A stretch of DNA of 33,222 nucleotides from Candidatus Methylomirabilis sp. (GTDB lineage Bacteria > Methylomirabilota > Methylomirabilia > Methylomirabilales > Methylomirabilaceae): contig NSJM01000029.1 in NCBI GenBank assembly GCA_002634395.1, positions 1 through 33,222 of the forward strand. Direction: 5' to 3'. Positions 1 to 8,463 of this stretch are shown here, in pieces. The notes below the pieces were generated by a model that ran no database searches, was not told where the DNA came from, and saw only the letters and a program-made list of their open reading frames with translations. The number at the start of each line of letters is the position of its first letter. Position 1 is the first letter of the stretch. A program made the position numbers and the translations under genes.

Positions 1-512
1 GTTCCCGTCCCCGCCCCCGTGCCCAAGCAGGAGGGACAAGGGACATGCCGCTGAAGGTTGATTTCAGTGGAGAGACCTCGAACTGCATCTTCGAATTTGA
101 GGTCAATGGCGTAATGAAGATCTTCGCCCTTTGATGGTCCGGCCTGGGCCTCCTGCCCACGTCGGCTAAAAAGGTCAGAGAAGAGATCTTCGATCCCGCC
201 TGGGCCCCCGAGGTCAAACCGGCTAAAGTCGAATCCGCCTTGGCCCCCTCCGGGCCGCTGTGTTGCCTCATGGCCTGCTCCGAATGGCTGATGCCCGAAC
301 TGGTCGTACTGCCGGCGCTTGGCCGGGTCGCTCAAGACTTCATGCGCTTCGGTAATCTCTTTGAACTTCGCCTCGGCCGCTTTGTTGTTGGGATTGACGT
401 CAGGGTGGTGCTTCCTGGCCAGGCGCCGGTAGGCCTGCTTGATCTCTTTATCTGTTGCACCCCTGCGGACGCCAAGGACCTCGTAGTAGTCGCGCTTATT
501 CATGCTTGCCAT
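1..512 (-). CDS. dnaJ: Chaperone DnaJ (type I), C-terminus cut by window edge
   Basis: Co-chaperone that delivers clients to DnaK and stimulates its ATPase. The first 170 residues are visible. They hold a J-domain with DYYEVLGV near the start and the invariant HPD inside KHHPDVNP, then a Gly/Phe-rich linker ([16 protein letters not shown]). The first zinc-finger repeat, CPSCLGTG, begins just before the edge, so this is a zinc-binding type I DnaJ and not CbpA. I start at the ATG at 512 because GAGGTCC lies 2-8 bases before it; an in-frame ATG at 503 is possible but lacks a ribosome site. It lies downstream of hsp20 and dnaK on the same strand, with a possible terminator between it and hsp20. 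Everything after the first Cys pair lies outside the window. Confidence 0.93.
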   Translation of the reverse strand, partial: MASMNKRDYYEVLGVRRGATDKEIKQAYRRLARKHHPDVNPNNKAAEAKFKEITEAHEVLSDPAKRRQYDQFGHQPFGAGHEATQRPGGGQGGFDFSRFDLGGPGGIEDLFSDLFSRRGQEAQAGPSKGEDLHYAIDLKFEDAVRGLSTEINLQRHVPCPSCLGTGAGTG

Positions 513-552
513 CAGGACCTCGGCCCGTGCTCTTCTAATAACAGACTCAACG

Positions 553-597
553 AAAATGGGGGTTCAGGCGGAGCGCCAGCCCCTTCCGTGAACCCCC
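553..597 (-). terminator. Possible Rho-independent terminator after hsp20
   Basis: Nine-base perfect arms at 589-597 and 558-566 (GGGGGTTCA / TGAACCCCC read on the minus strand) with a 22-base GC-rich loop are followed by ATTTTC at 557-552. The short T-run makes it a weak or partial terminator. It would separate hsp20 from dnaJ or set their relative expression. Confidence 0.5.
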
Positions 598-671
598 GCT
601 CTCGCCACAATGGTTTCAATGCGTCGAAGCGATCATGCGCTCCTCGATTGGACACAACCTTCCACTGTCCG

Positions 672-1124
672 TCACTTCACATCAATCTTGACTTGCTTGG
701 GCTTGGCCTCTTCCGCTTTCGGCATGGTGACCTCCAGCACACCGTCCTTGAACACCGCCCTGATCTTGTCCTGTTGGACGCCAGTGGGCAAGTTGAAGGC
801 GCGCTGGAACGCCCCATATGAGCGTTCGATTCGGAGGTAATTCTCCTCCTTCACCTCCCGTTCGAACCTTCGTTCGCCCTTGAGCGTCAGGGTATTGTCC
901 TCTACCTGGATGTCGATGTTGTCCCGACTCACCCCAGGCAGTTCCGCCTTCATGACGATGCTGTCAGAGGTCTCGAAGATATCCACGGCGGGTGACCACA
1001 TGGAGGCCGTCAGCCCCTCCTCGTCATCCATACGGGTCCGGGACAGCGCCTGATCGAACAGGCGATTCATCCGCTCCTGAAGCGTCGTGACGTCGCGGAA
1101 CGGATCCCATCGAACAATCGCCAT
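672..1124 (-). CDS. Small heat-shock protein, Hsp20/alpha-crystallin family
   Basis: ATP-independent holdase that binds unfolding proteins in the cytoplasm and hands them to DnaK. It has 150 residues, normal for the family. The alpha-crystallin domain spans roughly residues 43-137. It includes the AELPGV motif, LTLKGER, and the hallmark GVLEVTMPK near its end; a VKI tripeptide close to the C-terminus matches the IxI anchor used in oligomer assembly. The start is well supported by GGAGGTGA at 1130-1137. The gene sits 65 bases downstream of dnaK on the same strand, with no promoter evident between them, so it is probably cotranscribed with dnaK under heat-shock control. The short gap contains a TCAG-rich intergenic repeat motif. 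Confidence 0.95.
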   Translation of the reverse strand: MAIVRWDPFRDVTTLQERMNRLFDQALSRTRMDDEEGLTASMWSPAVDIFETSDSIVMKAELPGVSRDNIDIQVEDNTLTLKGERRFEREVKEENYLRIERSYGAFQRAFNLPTGVQQDKIRAVFKDGVLEVTMPKAEEAKPKQVKIDVK

Positions 1125-1189
1125 CTACGTCACCTCCTTCCTTCGAAAATAGTGTTCAGCAATCAGTACTCAGCCGATAGCTTCCCATC

Positions 1190-3106
1190 TTATTTCTTGT
1201 CGCCTTTGCCGCCAAGGTCCTCAAACTCGGCATCGACCACTCCGCCCTCCGGCGCTCCCTGTGAAGGCTCACTGTGAGCCTGTCCACCGGCGTCAGTCTG
1301 TTTGTTTTGGGCCTGCTGATAAAGCAGCTCAGCAAGCCGGTGGGAGGCCTTGGTCAGCGAATCAAGCGCCTCGCGTTGTTTTCCCGCCTCTTCGCCCTTC
1401 AAGGCCTCCTTAGCCGCGTTGATGGCGGTCTCCAGGGCGCCCAACTCGGCGATCGGGAGTTTTTCACGATTCTCGCTCAGCATTTTCTCTGTCTGATAGC
1501 ACATACTGTCGAGCTGGTTTCGGACCTCGATCTCCTCGCGCCGCGTCTTATCGTCCTCAGCGCACCGCTCGGAATCCTTGACCATTCGTTCGATCTCATC
1601 CTTGGTCAATCCGGAGCTGGCAGTGATCGTAATCTTCTGCTCCTTGCTGGTAGCAAGATCTTTAGCGGTGACATTCAAAATCCCGTTGGCGTCGATGTCG
1701 AAGGCGACCTCGATTTGCGGAATGCCGCGCGGCGCTGACGGGATTCCCACCAGGTGGAAACGGCCCAGCGTTCGGCTGTCCCTGGCCAGTTGTCGCTCTC
1801 CCTGGAGGACATGGATCTCTACACTGGTCTGGCTATCGGCCGCCGTCGTAAACAGTTCGCTCTTGCGGGTAGGGATGGTGGTATTCCGGTCGATCAACCG
1901 AGTCATGACCCCACCCAAGGTTTCGATTCCAAGCGACAGCGGTGTCACGTCCAGGAGGACCACATCTTTGACGTCACCGACCAATACACCGGCCTGGATC
2001 GCTGCGCCGACTGCAACCACCTCATCGGGATTGACCCCCTTATGCGGCTCTTTCCCAAAGAGTTCCCGCACAAGCGCTTGGACCTTCGGCATTCTGGTCT
2101 GACCGCCCACCAACACAACCTCATCGATGTTGCCTGGATCGAGACCGGCGTCCTTGAGCGCCTGACGGCAGGGCCCAAGAGACCGTTGAATCAGGTCCTC
2201 AACCAATTGCTCAAGCTTTGCCCGCGTGAGCTTGATGCTCAGATGTTTCGGACCGGAGGCGTCGGCCGTGATGAACGGCAGGTTGATTTCGGTCTCCAGC
2301 ACCGTGCTGAGCTCGCATTTGGCCTTTTCCGCAGCCTCTTTCAGGCGCTGAAGCGCCATCCGGTCCTTGCGCAGGTCGATCCCCTGATCCTTCTTGAACT
2401 CATCCACCAGCCACGAGATAATCCGCTCGTCGAAGTCGTCGCCGCCCAGGTGGGTATCGCCGTTCGTGGATTTGACTTCAAAGACCCCTTCGCCCAGCTC
2501 CAGGATCGAAATGTCGAATGTCCCGCCTCCCAGGTCGTAGACGGCGATCTTCTCGTCCTTCTTCTTATCCAATCCGTAGGCCAGCGCTGCCGCCGTAGGC
2601 TCGTTCACGATTCGGAGCACCTCGAGGCCGGCGATCTTGCCGGCATCTTTGGTGGCCTGGCGCTGCGAGTCGTTAAAATAGGCGGGAACAGTGATCACCG
2701 CCTGCGTGATCTTCTCCCCGAGATAGGCCTCGGCATCCGTCTTCATCTTCTGGAGGATCATGGCGGAGATCTCCGGCGGCGAATATCCCTTCCCCCTAAC
2801 CTCAACGCACGCATCACCATTACTGGCCCGAGCCACCTTATACGGTACCAGCTTGATCTCCTGGCTGACCTCGTCGTGACGCCGACCCATGAACCGCTTG
2901 ATAGAAAAGATCGTGTTTTCGGGATTGGTAGTCGCCTGCCGTTTGGCGACCTGACCGACCAGTCGCTCCCCCTCCTTCGAAAAGGCCACGACCGAAGGAG
3001 TCAACCGACCACCCTCGGCATTAGGAACCACTACAGGATCCCCAGCCTCCATAATGGCCATCACCGAATTGGTTGTTCCGAGATCAATACCGAGAACTTT
3101 TGGCAC
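1190..3106 (-). CDS. dnaK: Molecular chaperone DnaK (Hsp70)
   Basis: Hsp70 ATPase that binds and releases unfolded segments, working with the DnaJ encoded downstream. It has 638 residues, full length. The nucleotide-binding domain shows GIDLGTTNS (residues 6-14) and DLGGGTFD (191-198). The conserved interdomain linker VLLD is at 383-386, followed by the substrate-binding domain and an acidic tail (DAEFEDLGG). The start codon is GTG at 3106; AGGAGGG eight bases upstream supports it. No grpE or hrcA is adjacent in the window and no CIRCE operator is seen upstream, unlike many dnaK loci. Transcription probably starts from the TTGACA/TATCTT promoter at 3185-3213. Confidence 0.98.
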   Translation of the reverse strand: MPKVLGIDLGTTNSVMAIMEAGDPVVVPNAEGGRLTPSVVAFSKEGERLVGQVAKRQATTNPENTIFSIKRFMGRRHDEVSQEIKLVPYKVARASNGDACVEVRGKGYSPPEISAMILQKMKTDAEAYLGEKITQAVITVPAYFNDSQRQATKDAGKIAGLEVLRIVNEPTAAALAYGLDKKKDEKIAVYDLGGGTFDISILELGEGVFEVKSTNGDTHLGGDDFDERIISWLVDEFKKDQGIDLRKDRMALQRLKEAAEKAKCELSTVLETEINLPFITADASGPKHLSIKLTRAKLEQLVEDLIQRSLGPCRQALKDAGLDPGNIDEVVLVGGQTRMPKVQALVRELFGKEPHKGVNPDEVVAVGAAIQAGVLVGDVKDVVLLDVTPLSLGIETLGGVMTRLIDRNTTIPTRKSELFTTAADSQTSVEIHVLQGERQLARDSRTLGRFHLVGIPSAPRGIPQIEVAFDIDANGILNVTAKDLATSKEQKITITASSGLTKDEIERMVKDSERCAEDDKTRREEIEVRNQLDSMCYQTEKMLSENREKLPIAELGALETAINAAKEALKGEEAGKQREALDSLTKASHRLAELLYQQAQNKQTDAGGQAHSEPSQGAPEGGVVDAEFEDLGGKGDKK

Positions 3107-3184
3107 CTCTTACCCTCCTATTAATAAAGTTGTCACCGTCAATGTAACCGAGAGTGAATCCGCCCTTCGCTATTCTCATACGAA

Positions 3185-3213
3185 AAGATAGTACATTAGC
3201 AAATTGTTGTCAA
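3185..3213 (-). promoter_or_regulatory. Sigma70-type promoter of dnaK
   Basis: On the minus strand a perfect TTGACA (-35, at 3213-3208) is followed after 17 bases by TATCTT (-10, at 3190-3185). Transcription would begin near 3178 and give a leader of about 70 bases before the dnaK GTG. No CIRCE inverted repeat is present in the leader. Confidence 0.68.
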
Positions 3214-3358
3214 CCATATCTGCAAAAAATCTTTTAGATTTATATCATCTCGCCTCGTGCGGCCCGGTTGGGAAATCTCTTGACTCACCATGTCGCGTAG
3301 GCTAAATAGCGTGTAGTCATTAGTGTTCAGCCGTCAGCTTCAGACAAAATCCTCGTGT

Positions 3359-3379
3359 CCTCCTTTTGCGAAAAGGAGG
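3359..3379. repeat. Short palindromic repeat element
   Basis: Perfect nine-base arms CCTCCTTTT and AAAAGGAGG enclose a GCG loop. It is followed by a G-rich run (GTTGGGGGG). It looks like one unit of an interspersed intergenic palindrome rather than a terminator, because no gene ends beside it. Confidence 0.5.
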
Positions 3380-3469
3380 TGTTGGGGGGTATGATGCATG
3401 AGTGGCCCTAGTGCCATAACGATTCTAGGGCGGAATGATCTGTTTGCGCTCTTGGTGTGAGGAGAAGGA

Positions 3470-3802
3470 ATGGAGCCGACACCGTATATTGTCGTCCTGA
3501 TTACAGCAAGCTCAAAACAGGAGGCGGAGACGATCGGTAAGACGTTGGTCGAGTCGCGGCTGGCGGCCTGCGTGAACATCTTGACCGGCGTGAGTTCCTT
3601 GTTCCGGTGGCAGGGAGTGATCGAACACCAGGAGGAGGTGCTTATGCTGGTGAAGAGCCGACGCGAACTGGTCTCTTCTATTATTGAGGTTGTAAAAAGG
3701 TTACACTCTTACACTGTACCGGAAGTCGTGGCGTTACCGATTGTTGCAGGATCCCCCGACTATCTTATTTGGATGGACGAATCGTTACAGCAGACGTCCT
3801 AG
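3470..3802 (+). CDS. cutA: Divalent-cation tolerance protein CutA
   Basis: CutA1-family protein, a small trimeric cytoplasmic protein historically linked to copper tolerance; its precise role is unsettled. It has 110 residues, typical. Family signatures visible are the early VVLITASS strand, the LAACVNI segment with the conserved Cys (about residues 32-38), YTVPEVVALPI, and the terminal SPDYLIWMDES region. The start ATG is preceded by GAGGAGAAGGA. It is a single gene between the divergent dnaK group and the lytic transglycosylase. The copper-protein genes 5.5 kb away do not by themselves show a functional link. Confidence 0.95.
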   Translation: MEPTPYIVVLITASSKQEAETIGKTLVESRLAACVNILTGVSSLFRWQGVIEHQEEVLMLVKSRRELVSSIIEVVKRLHSYTVPEVVALPIVAGSPDYLIWMDESLQQTS

Positions 3803-3861
3803 GCCTCTACGGGGTCGTTTGCCACAGCAACCAGCCTTCCCCTGTTCGTGCCGAGTTGATC

Positions 3862-3878
3862 TTGGCACGACCCTTGCT
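3862..3878 (+). promoter_or_regulatory. Exact-consensus sigma54 (RpoN) promoter
   Basis: The site reads TTGGCACGACCCTTGCT and matches every specified position of the published sigma54 consensus YTGGCACGRNNNTTGCW, with GG (3864-3865) and GC (3876-3877) ten bases apart as required. Transcription would start near 3889, 137 bases upstream of the transglycosylase gene. An enhancer-binding activator would be needed; its site would lie inside cutA. Confidence 0.72.
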
Positions 3879-3892
3879 TCCAATCGAAATGC

Positions 3893-3921
3893 TTGACAAG
3901 CTGTTCGAAGAAGGGTATAAG
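3893..3921 (+). promoter_or_regulatory. Sigma70-type promoter of the lytic transglycosylase gene
   Basis: Perfect TTGACA (3893-3898), a 17-base spacer, then TATAAG (3916-3921). Start of transcription is expected near 3928, about 98 bases before the ATG at 4026. It lies directly downstream of the sigma54 site, so the gene appears to have two promoters. Confidence 0.7.
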
Positions 3922-4025
3922 ACTGTGCAATTGCCCGCTACCGTAGGGGCCCTTCAGAAAGAACGGATCGACTCGGCTTCTTGAATCTTGCCAGCCTTGG
4001 CCAGCAACCCTGACAGGAGGTCAAG

Positions 4026-6062
4026 ATGGATCATCGGTTCCCCAGAAAGCTCCTGGGTGTAGCGGTCGCCATTTCGTTGAGCGTATCGCTCCCTGCTCCT
4101 GGTTCTGCCTTACCTTTCGAGGATTCGGCGCGCGATACTGGCCTTGCTGTAACCCCACAGCCATTGATCCCCTCTAATAGCCAGCTCACAGCCGCTGTCG
4201 TTTTGCCCCCTGGCACCCAGATCGTCCAACCCCAGAGCACAGCCTTTGACAGCGCACTTCGAACGTCAAGCGAAGGCGAGGAAACCCTGCAAAATGGGTT
4301 GGTCCATGCTTCCAGGGGGATGCAAGCATTGACGGCGGGAGACCGCACCAGGGCCCAGGAAGCGCTGGAAGCCTCAATGAATATCCTATCGAAGTATCCG
4401 AAGGCGGCGCCCCCAAGCAGTCTTCGCCTCCAGCTCATCGAGGAAACGGCTCTGCTGAAGGCGGCACTTTCCGGCGCCTCGTCCGGCCACGCGGTCGAGA
4501 ACCGGGCCAACGACCAGGAAGAAGAGGAGGACGAAGCCGATACGGAGGCGGTTCCTGACCTGGTCGTGCCTGACGAAGCGCAGAGCTTGGCGCTTCCAGG
4601 CGGCGAGATTGTTTCGATACCTGAACTTGACGTGAGCAACTTTGACGTACCGGTCGTGCTCAACGAACAAGTCAAGGCGTACATCCAGTACTATCAAACC
4701 CGCAAGCAGGGGGTCATGAGCCGCGCCTTCGAGCGTTCAGGGCGGTACCTGCCAATGATGCGAGAGATCTTTCGGGAGCAAGGCCTCCCGCAGGATCTCG
4801 TGAACCTGGCATACGTCGAAAGCGCTTTCAACGCTCGCGCCTACTCCAGGGCCAAGGCGTCAGGGATTTGGCAGTTCATCAAAGGGACCGGGAATCGGTA
4901 TGGCATGAGGGTGAACTACTGGCTTGATGAGCGGCGAGATCCGGAAAAGGCGACCCGCGGGGCCGCCGCCTACCTGAAAGAGCTGCACGAGATGTTCCAC
5001 TCGTGGCCGTTGGCGCTGGCCGCGTACAACGCAGGTGAGAATCGGATTCAGCGGGCGATCGAGCAGCAGGGAACCACTGATTTCTGGTCGTTAAAACTTC
5101 CGAAAGAAACCGAACTCTTTGTTCCGGCCTTTATGGCGGTTACCATCATTGCCCAGGACCCTGATCGGTACGGTTTTACCGCACCGGTTGAGGAGCCCTG
5201 GGAGGTAGAGCGGGTGACGGTGCCAGGGGCCATTGAGCTGCGTTCTATTGCGAAGGCGGCGGGTGTGTCATCCGAGCTGATCCGTGATCTCAATCCGGCC
5301 CTGATGCGAGGGGTAACTCCTGTGACCTCCACCGGGCACGAGATCTACCTGCCGCCCGGCACGAAAGCGAACCTTTTGGCCGGTCTGGATCAGTTACCGC
5401 GAATCTCGTCCCGTGTGATGGTTCGAGCGGAAGGCCGGTGGCATCGGGTGAAAAAGGGAGAAAGCCTGGGATCGATTGCGTCACAGCATCAGATGACCGC
5501 CGCCGGGCTTGCCGGCCTCAATGGAGTCAAGGTTGGCGACAGGCTGAAAGTGGGGAAGCTGCTCCGATTGCCGCCGACCCAACCATCGAGGGGGCGGGCC
5601 ATAACTGTTGCTCGATCTGACAGTTCCAGGCCTGGCGCAACGCGGGTCTCGGAGGCCACTCCATCCACCCGCTCTGCCGTGCACATTGTCAAGTCTGGCG
5701 AGACGCTCTTTAGGATCGCCAGGGCCTACGCTGTGACACCTGAAGAACTCCGACGGTGGAACGATATCGATCTGAGGGGCCAGACGAGGCTGAAACCGGG
5801 GCGGGCCCTTCGGCTTCGCTCAGGGCAGGCAGTCCATGCGGTTGCGCAGGCTACTAAGAGCAGCAGCCGTGAGGTTCGCCGGGGCACATCGGCTTCCACA
5901 GCCCCCGCCACATACCACCGGGTAAAAAGCGGCGACACCCTGTGGGAGATCGCGAGAGCCCACGATGTGACGCCTGATGATCTCCGTCAATGGAATGACC
6001 TTAGGCGTCAGGCCACGCTCCAGGTGGGCCAGAAGCTGATGATCCGCCTCAGTGAGAGCTGA
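4026..6062 (+). CDS. MltD-like lytic transglycosylase with three LysM domains
   Basis: Periplasmic enzyme cleaving the MurNAc-GlcNAc bond of peptidoglycan; LysM domains hold it on glycan chains. It has 678 residues. An N-terminal Sec signal (hydrophobic [16 protein letters not shown]) is followed by a low-complexity acidic region (around 150-180), then an SLT domain (about 230-370) with the catalytic Glu in YVESAFN, plus SGIWQFI and [12 protein letters not shown]. Three LysM repeats follow, beginning at [18 protein letters not shown] and [10 protein letters not shown]. The ATG follows a perfect AGGAGGT. The linker between LysM 2 and 3 carries an interspersed repeat (5806-5830) read in frame as RLRSGQA. 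E. coli MltD is smaller with two LysM; the gene name is therefore left open. Tandem sigma54/sigma70 promoters lie upstream. Confidence 0.93.
   Translation: MDHRFPRKLLGVAVAISLSVSLPAPGSALPFEDSARDTGLAVTPQPLIPSNSQLTAAVVLPPGTQIVQPQSTAFDSALRTSSEGEETLQNGLVHASRGMQALTAGDRTRAQEALEASMNILSKYPKAAPPSSLRLQLIEETALLKAALSGASSGHAVENRANDQEEEEDEADTEAVPDLVVPDEAQSLALPGGEIVSIPELDVSNFDVPVVLNEQVKAYIQYYQTRKQGVMSRAFERSGRYLPMMREIFREQGLPQDLVNLAYVESAFNARAYSRAKASGIWQFIKGTGNRYGMRVNYWLDERRDPEKATRGAAAYLKELHEMFHSWPLALAAYNAGENRIQRAIEQQGTTDFWSLKLPKETELFVPAFMAVTIIAQDPDRYGFTAPVEEPWEVERVTVPGAIELRSIAKAAGVSSELIRDLNPALMRGVTPVTSTGHEIYLPPGTKANLLAGLDQLPRISSRVMVRAEGRWHRVKKGESLGSIASQHQMTAAGLAGLNGVKVGDRLKVGKLLRLPPTQPSRGRAITVARSDSSRPGATRVSEATPSTRSAVHIVKSGETLFRIARAYAVTPEELRRWNDIDLRGQTRLKPGRALRLRSGQAVHAVAQATKSSSREVRRGTSASTAPATYHRVKSGDTLWEIARAHDVTPDDLRQWNDLRRQATLQVGQKLMIRLSES
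5806..5830. repeat. Interspersed CTTCGGCTTCGCTCAGG-type repeat inside a coding region
   Basis: The 25-base stretch matches a short repeat found between genes in many bacterial genomes (reverse complement containing CCTGAGCGAAGCCGAAG, which translates as the familiar CPERSRRA artefact peptide). Here it lies in frame in the linker between LysM domains 2 and 3 of the transglycosylase. Confidence 0.55.
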
Positions 6063-6128
6063 CGGGATCTTTCGCCTTTTCGCTCATCTTTAATTCCAAC
6101 CGTTTGACGTCATAGTGCGTAGCGCGGT

Positions 6129-6389
6129 GTGCCCGCCATTCATGGTCTAGTCGTGCCACCAAGCGGTACTGGCCGGCGTGTTCGATTCATCACAGGCGTC
6201 ACCTGCATTGCTGCAAGCTTCCTGGTCTACCCAGCCTATATTGCGATTCCGTTTCTTCCACTTTCCAATACGATGAAGCTCAGCATTACTCTTTTCGCGT
6301 CGCTTGTAAGCTGGGGGACCTTTTCCATCGGCTTCTACCTGAGCGGGCGAGAAGGGTATGAGTGGCTCAAGGCGCGCCTGCGTCGCTGA
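6129..6389 (+). CDS. Small two-helix membrane protein of unknown function
   Basis: I do not recognise a family. The 86-residue frame has two hydrophobic segments, about residues 20-43 (ITGVTCIAASFLVYPAYIAI) and 49-70 (LSITLFASLVSWGTFSIGFY), then a short charged tail (EGYEWLKARLRR), suggesting an inner-membrane hairpin with a basic cytoplasmic end. The start is uncertain: the first candidate is GTG at 6129 without a good ribosome site, and a later GTG around 6153 is possible. It lies 66 bases after the transglycosylase on the same strand and could be cotranscribed. Its 3' end overlaps the TonB-receptor remnant on the opposite strand by 23 bases. Confidence 0.55.
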   Translation: MPAIHGLVVPPSGTGRRVRFITGVTCIAASFLVYPAYIAIPFLPLSNTMKLSITLFASLVSWGTFSIGFYLSGREGYEWLKARLRR

Positions 6390-6708
6390 ACCGTAGAGTC
6401 CGAACGCGGCTAGTACGTGTCTGGATCGACTCGATCACGGTCAATGGCGGACCCAGAATGATGCCCAGACGAGGGATGGGCGTCAGGAAATCCGTGGTAT
6501 TGCTGGACTCAAAATATTGCTGGTCGAACAGGTTGATGAGGTTCAGGCGTGTGATTAGCCGAAGACCGCTGACCTGCCGGTGATACGCCGCCGCGGCATC
6601 GACTTGCACGTACCCCGGCAACTGGAAGCTGTTCTGCGCATTTCCCTGCCATAGCCACGCCGCAAACACCCTCGCGTGGCGAGAGCCATCGTACCCGGCC
6701 CTTCCTGC
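6367..6708 (-). pseudogene. Remnant of a TonB-dependent receptor (C-terminal barrel end only)
   Basis: About 113 codons read as the last strands of an outer-membrane siderophore-type receptor: GYDGSR, then SFQLPGYVQVDAAAAYH, LNLINLFDQQYFESS (the conserved N-L-F-D-x-x-Y box) and PRLGIILGPPLTVI. These are the classic closing barrel strands. Upstream the frame stops at a TGA (6709-6711), and there is no plug domain, TonB box or remaining barrel, which would need over 500 more codons. So this is a decayed or truncated gene. The tail past the usual terminal aromatic residue (about 18 residues) is also aberrant. Confidence 0.7.
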
Positions 6709-6763
6709 TCAACACCGCCTCCTGCGATCTATCCTCCGCGACGGTTGCCTAGAGCAAGATCAT

Positions 6764-6785
6764 ATACGCCATAATGCGTATTGCC
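6764..6785. repeat. 22-bp repeat with palindromic core, copy 1
   Basis: Identical over 22 bases to 8656-8677 in the same orientation. Its core is the perfect inverted repeat ATACGC-N6-GCGTAT with arms at 6765-6770 and 6777-6782. It lies upstream of the LuxR-type gene and could be an operator or a recombination scar. Confidence 0.8.
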
Positions 6786-6941
6786 GAGGCACTGACTCAG
6801 AACTACACTAACCTAATTTTGCGGTTGACGCGAGGCATTCGAGGCGCCTCTGCCGTTTCGTCGTCCCAACCAATGCAGGGCAACCTGCCTGGCGACCGGC
6901 ATCAACGCCTCATGGTAGCTGACAGGAAGGCGAAGCAGATC

Positions 6942-7304
6942 ATGACGCAGCCGATCACGCTGCCGCCTGGGGCTCTCGATGGCCTCGAACTTAGCCGGCG
7001 GGAAGCCGAGGTGCTGTATCAGGTGGCTTGGGGTAAGACCAATACCGAGATTGGGTGCATCCTTGGCGTAAGTCCACGGACCGTGCAGAGACACCTGGAG
7101 CATATCTACCACAAGCTCGGGGTCCGCACGCGCACCGCCGCAGTCCTGCGCGTCCTCGCCATGACCTGGTATTGGAGTCGACAGCAACCTCGTGATGGGC
7201 CGTATCGCAAACCATCAATGGCTTGCCTGGAGGAGGTTTCGTTTGATGGGCAGGAGCTAGCCCAGCGTAACCGAGCGACTGGACTCTTTTCACCGCGGCG
7301 CTGA
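6942..7304 (+). CDS. Orphan LuxR/GerE-type helix-turn-helix regulator
   Basis: DNA-binding protein consisting essentially of a C-terminal LuxR-type HTH: LSRREAEVL, GKTNTEIGCILGVSPRTV and HLEHIYHKLGVRTRTAA are the four-helix GerE signature. No receiver, autoinducer or PAS/GAF domain is visible, so it is not a complete two-component regulator. I start at ATG 6942 because AGGAAGG (6924-6930) precedes it, giving 120 residues. The frame stays open to an ATG at 6774, but that codon sits inside the 22-bp repeat and has no ribosome site; 6873 and 6912 are further options. The tail after the HTH (about 45 residues) is not recognisable. It lies 175 bases upstream of the haem-binding protein gene on the same strand and may regulate it. 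Confidence 0.75.
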   Translation: MTQPITLPPGALDGLELSRREAEVLYQVAWGKTNTEIGCILGVSPRTVQRHLEHIYHKLGVRTRTAAVLRVLAMTWYWSRQQPRDGPYRKPSMACLEEVSFDGQELAQRNRATGLFSPRR

Positions 7305-7479
7305 GCGCATCGGGCAGAGCCTGATGGAAAGGAGGTAAAACAGCAGAAGACGACATACTGAATTGCTATCAGCTTTCAGCGGTGCGATGCCAGCACCAGG
7401 CGTAAGGCGTGAAACGAACGCGTAAGGGTCGGGAAAATTGTCTGAGATTTTCTTCTAACCAACGAATAGGGAGAGAAAC

Positions 7480-8286
7480 ATGATGATCGGCAAAAGACTC
7501 AAGACGACCTTGTCCGCAACGTTCGCCATCAGCGGCCTGCTTCTCAGTACAATCATGCTGTCCGGAGGCGCAGCCCACGCCGCGTCCAACAAAGACTGCA
7601 GTCAAGTGCCCAACCATGCGGCCCTCCAGGAGGCCCTCGCGGCCGCCCGTGCCGCAGGCAACGGGGGATTTAACCTCGACATGTGGGGCACCATCGTCAA
7701 CCGCGATGGCATCGTTTGCGCGGTTGCCTTCACCGGCGCCGATCGCGGTTCTCAATGGCCGGGTAGCCGGGTGATCTCCGCTCAGAAGGCGAATACAGCC
7801 AATGCGTTCAGCTTGCCGGGCCTTGCACTGTCCACTGCAAACCTATGGGCGGCTGTGCAGCCCGGTGGTTCGCTGTACGGCTTGCAGCACAGCAACCCGG
7901 TCGACACTGAAGAAGCCTACAGTGGTTCGGCGTCAAAATTCGGCACGTCGAAAGATCCCCTGGTTGGCGGCAGGATGGGAGGTGTGAATGTGTTCGGCGG
8001 CGGTTTGGCCCTGTACAACTCTTCCCACGTACTAGTCGGCGCTATCGGCGTCAGCGGTGACACGTCGTGCGCTGACCATAACATCGCCTGGCGAACCCGA
8101 CACGCCTTGAACATGGACTTTGTGACAGCCGGAGTTGGTGCCGACGCAACACGCCCTGATAACATCAATTATCAGACAATTGTAGCGTCACCAAGTGTGG
8201 CGGCGGACTTCTCTCACCCAATCTGCAAGATTGGCGGTGTTGATGGCGTTTCAGCGATCAGTGCAGCGCTGCCGCCGACCCAATAG
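7480..8286 (+). CDS. Exported HbpS/GlcG (DUF336)-type haem-binding protein
   Basis: Secreted or periplasmic protein of the DUF336 family, which includes Streptomyces HbpS, an extracellular haem-binding sensor protein. It has 268 residues. A Sec signal peptide ends near AHA|AS (residues 34/35). The DUF336 fold is suggested by ALQEALAAARA, GTIVNRDGIVCAVAF, SRVISAQKANTANAF, GGVNVFGGGLALY and VLVGAIGVSGDTSCADH. Four cysteines in the mature part (residues 40, 80 and two near the C-terminus) could form disulfides. GGGAGAG before the ATG supports the start. The neighbouring LuxR-type HTH gene is suggestive, because HbpS in Streptomyces works with a sensor kinase and the LuxR-type regulator SenR, but no kinase is present here. 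Haem binding itself is inferred from family. Confidence 0.82.
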   Translation: MMIGKRLKTTLSATFAISGLLLSTIMLSGGAAHAASNKDCSQVPNHAALQEALAAARAAGNGGFNLDMWGTIVNRDGIVCAVAFTGADRGSQWPGSRVISAQKANTANAFSLPGLALSTANLWAAVQPGGSLYGLQHSNPVDTEEAYSGSASKFGTSKDPLVGGRMGGVNVFGGGLALYNSSHVLVGAIGVSGDTSCADHNIAWRTRHALNMDFVTAGVGADATRPDNINYQTIVASPSVAADFSHPICKIGGVDGVSAISAALPPTQ

Positions 8287-8463
8287 CGTGGGATGACGGC
8301 AGGGCGAGCCGTTGAGTGACGCCTCAGTTGCGTGGCGGTCCAACCGCACCTGATGGGGCAAGACGAGTCGAGGAAAGGTTGAAGGACCAGGTATCATAAT
8401 GTGAGTTCGACTGACCCGTTGACGCCCGTCCAAGGATGTATTGACGGGAGCGTTCGGATTGAC

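Larger units (their letters stand above)
3107..3469. other. Intergenic region between divergent dnaK and cutA
   Basis: 363 bases without a gene. It holds the dnaK promoter (3185-3213), a TCAG-rich repeat fragment (about 3318-3345), the palindrome at 3359-3379 and a second inverted repeat with arms GCCCTAG (3405-3411) and CTAGGGC (3425-3431) just upstream of cutA. I did not find a convincing -35/-10 pair for cutA itself. Confidence 0.6.

Noticed and set aside
1754-3124. 456-codon open frame on the plus strand
   Set aside because: It lies antisense to dnaK, which is fully conserved on the other strand; long antisense frames are common opposite biased GC-rich genes.
3769-3984. 71-codon open frame overlapping the end of cutA
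   Set aside because: It has no ribosome site, no family resemblance, and contains both the exact sigma54 site and the TTGACA/TATAAG promoter of the next gene. It is more likely promoter DNA than coding sequence, though a small protein cannot be fully excluded.
6774-6941. Upstream extension of the LuxR-type frame to an ATG inside the 22-bp repeat
   Set aside because: No ribosome site, and the same ATG occurs in the second repeat copy without a gene behind it; the extension has no recognisable domain.
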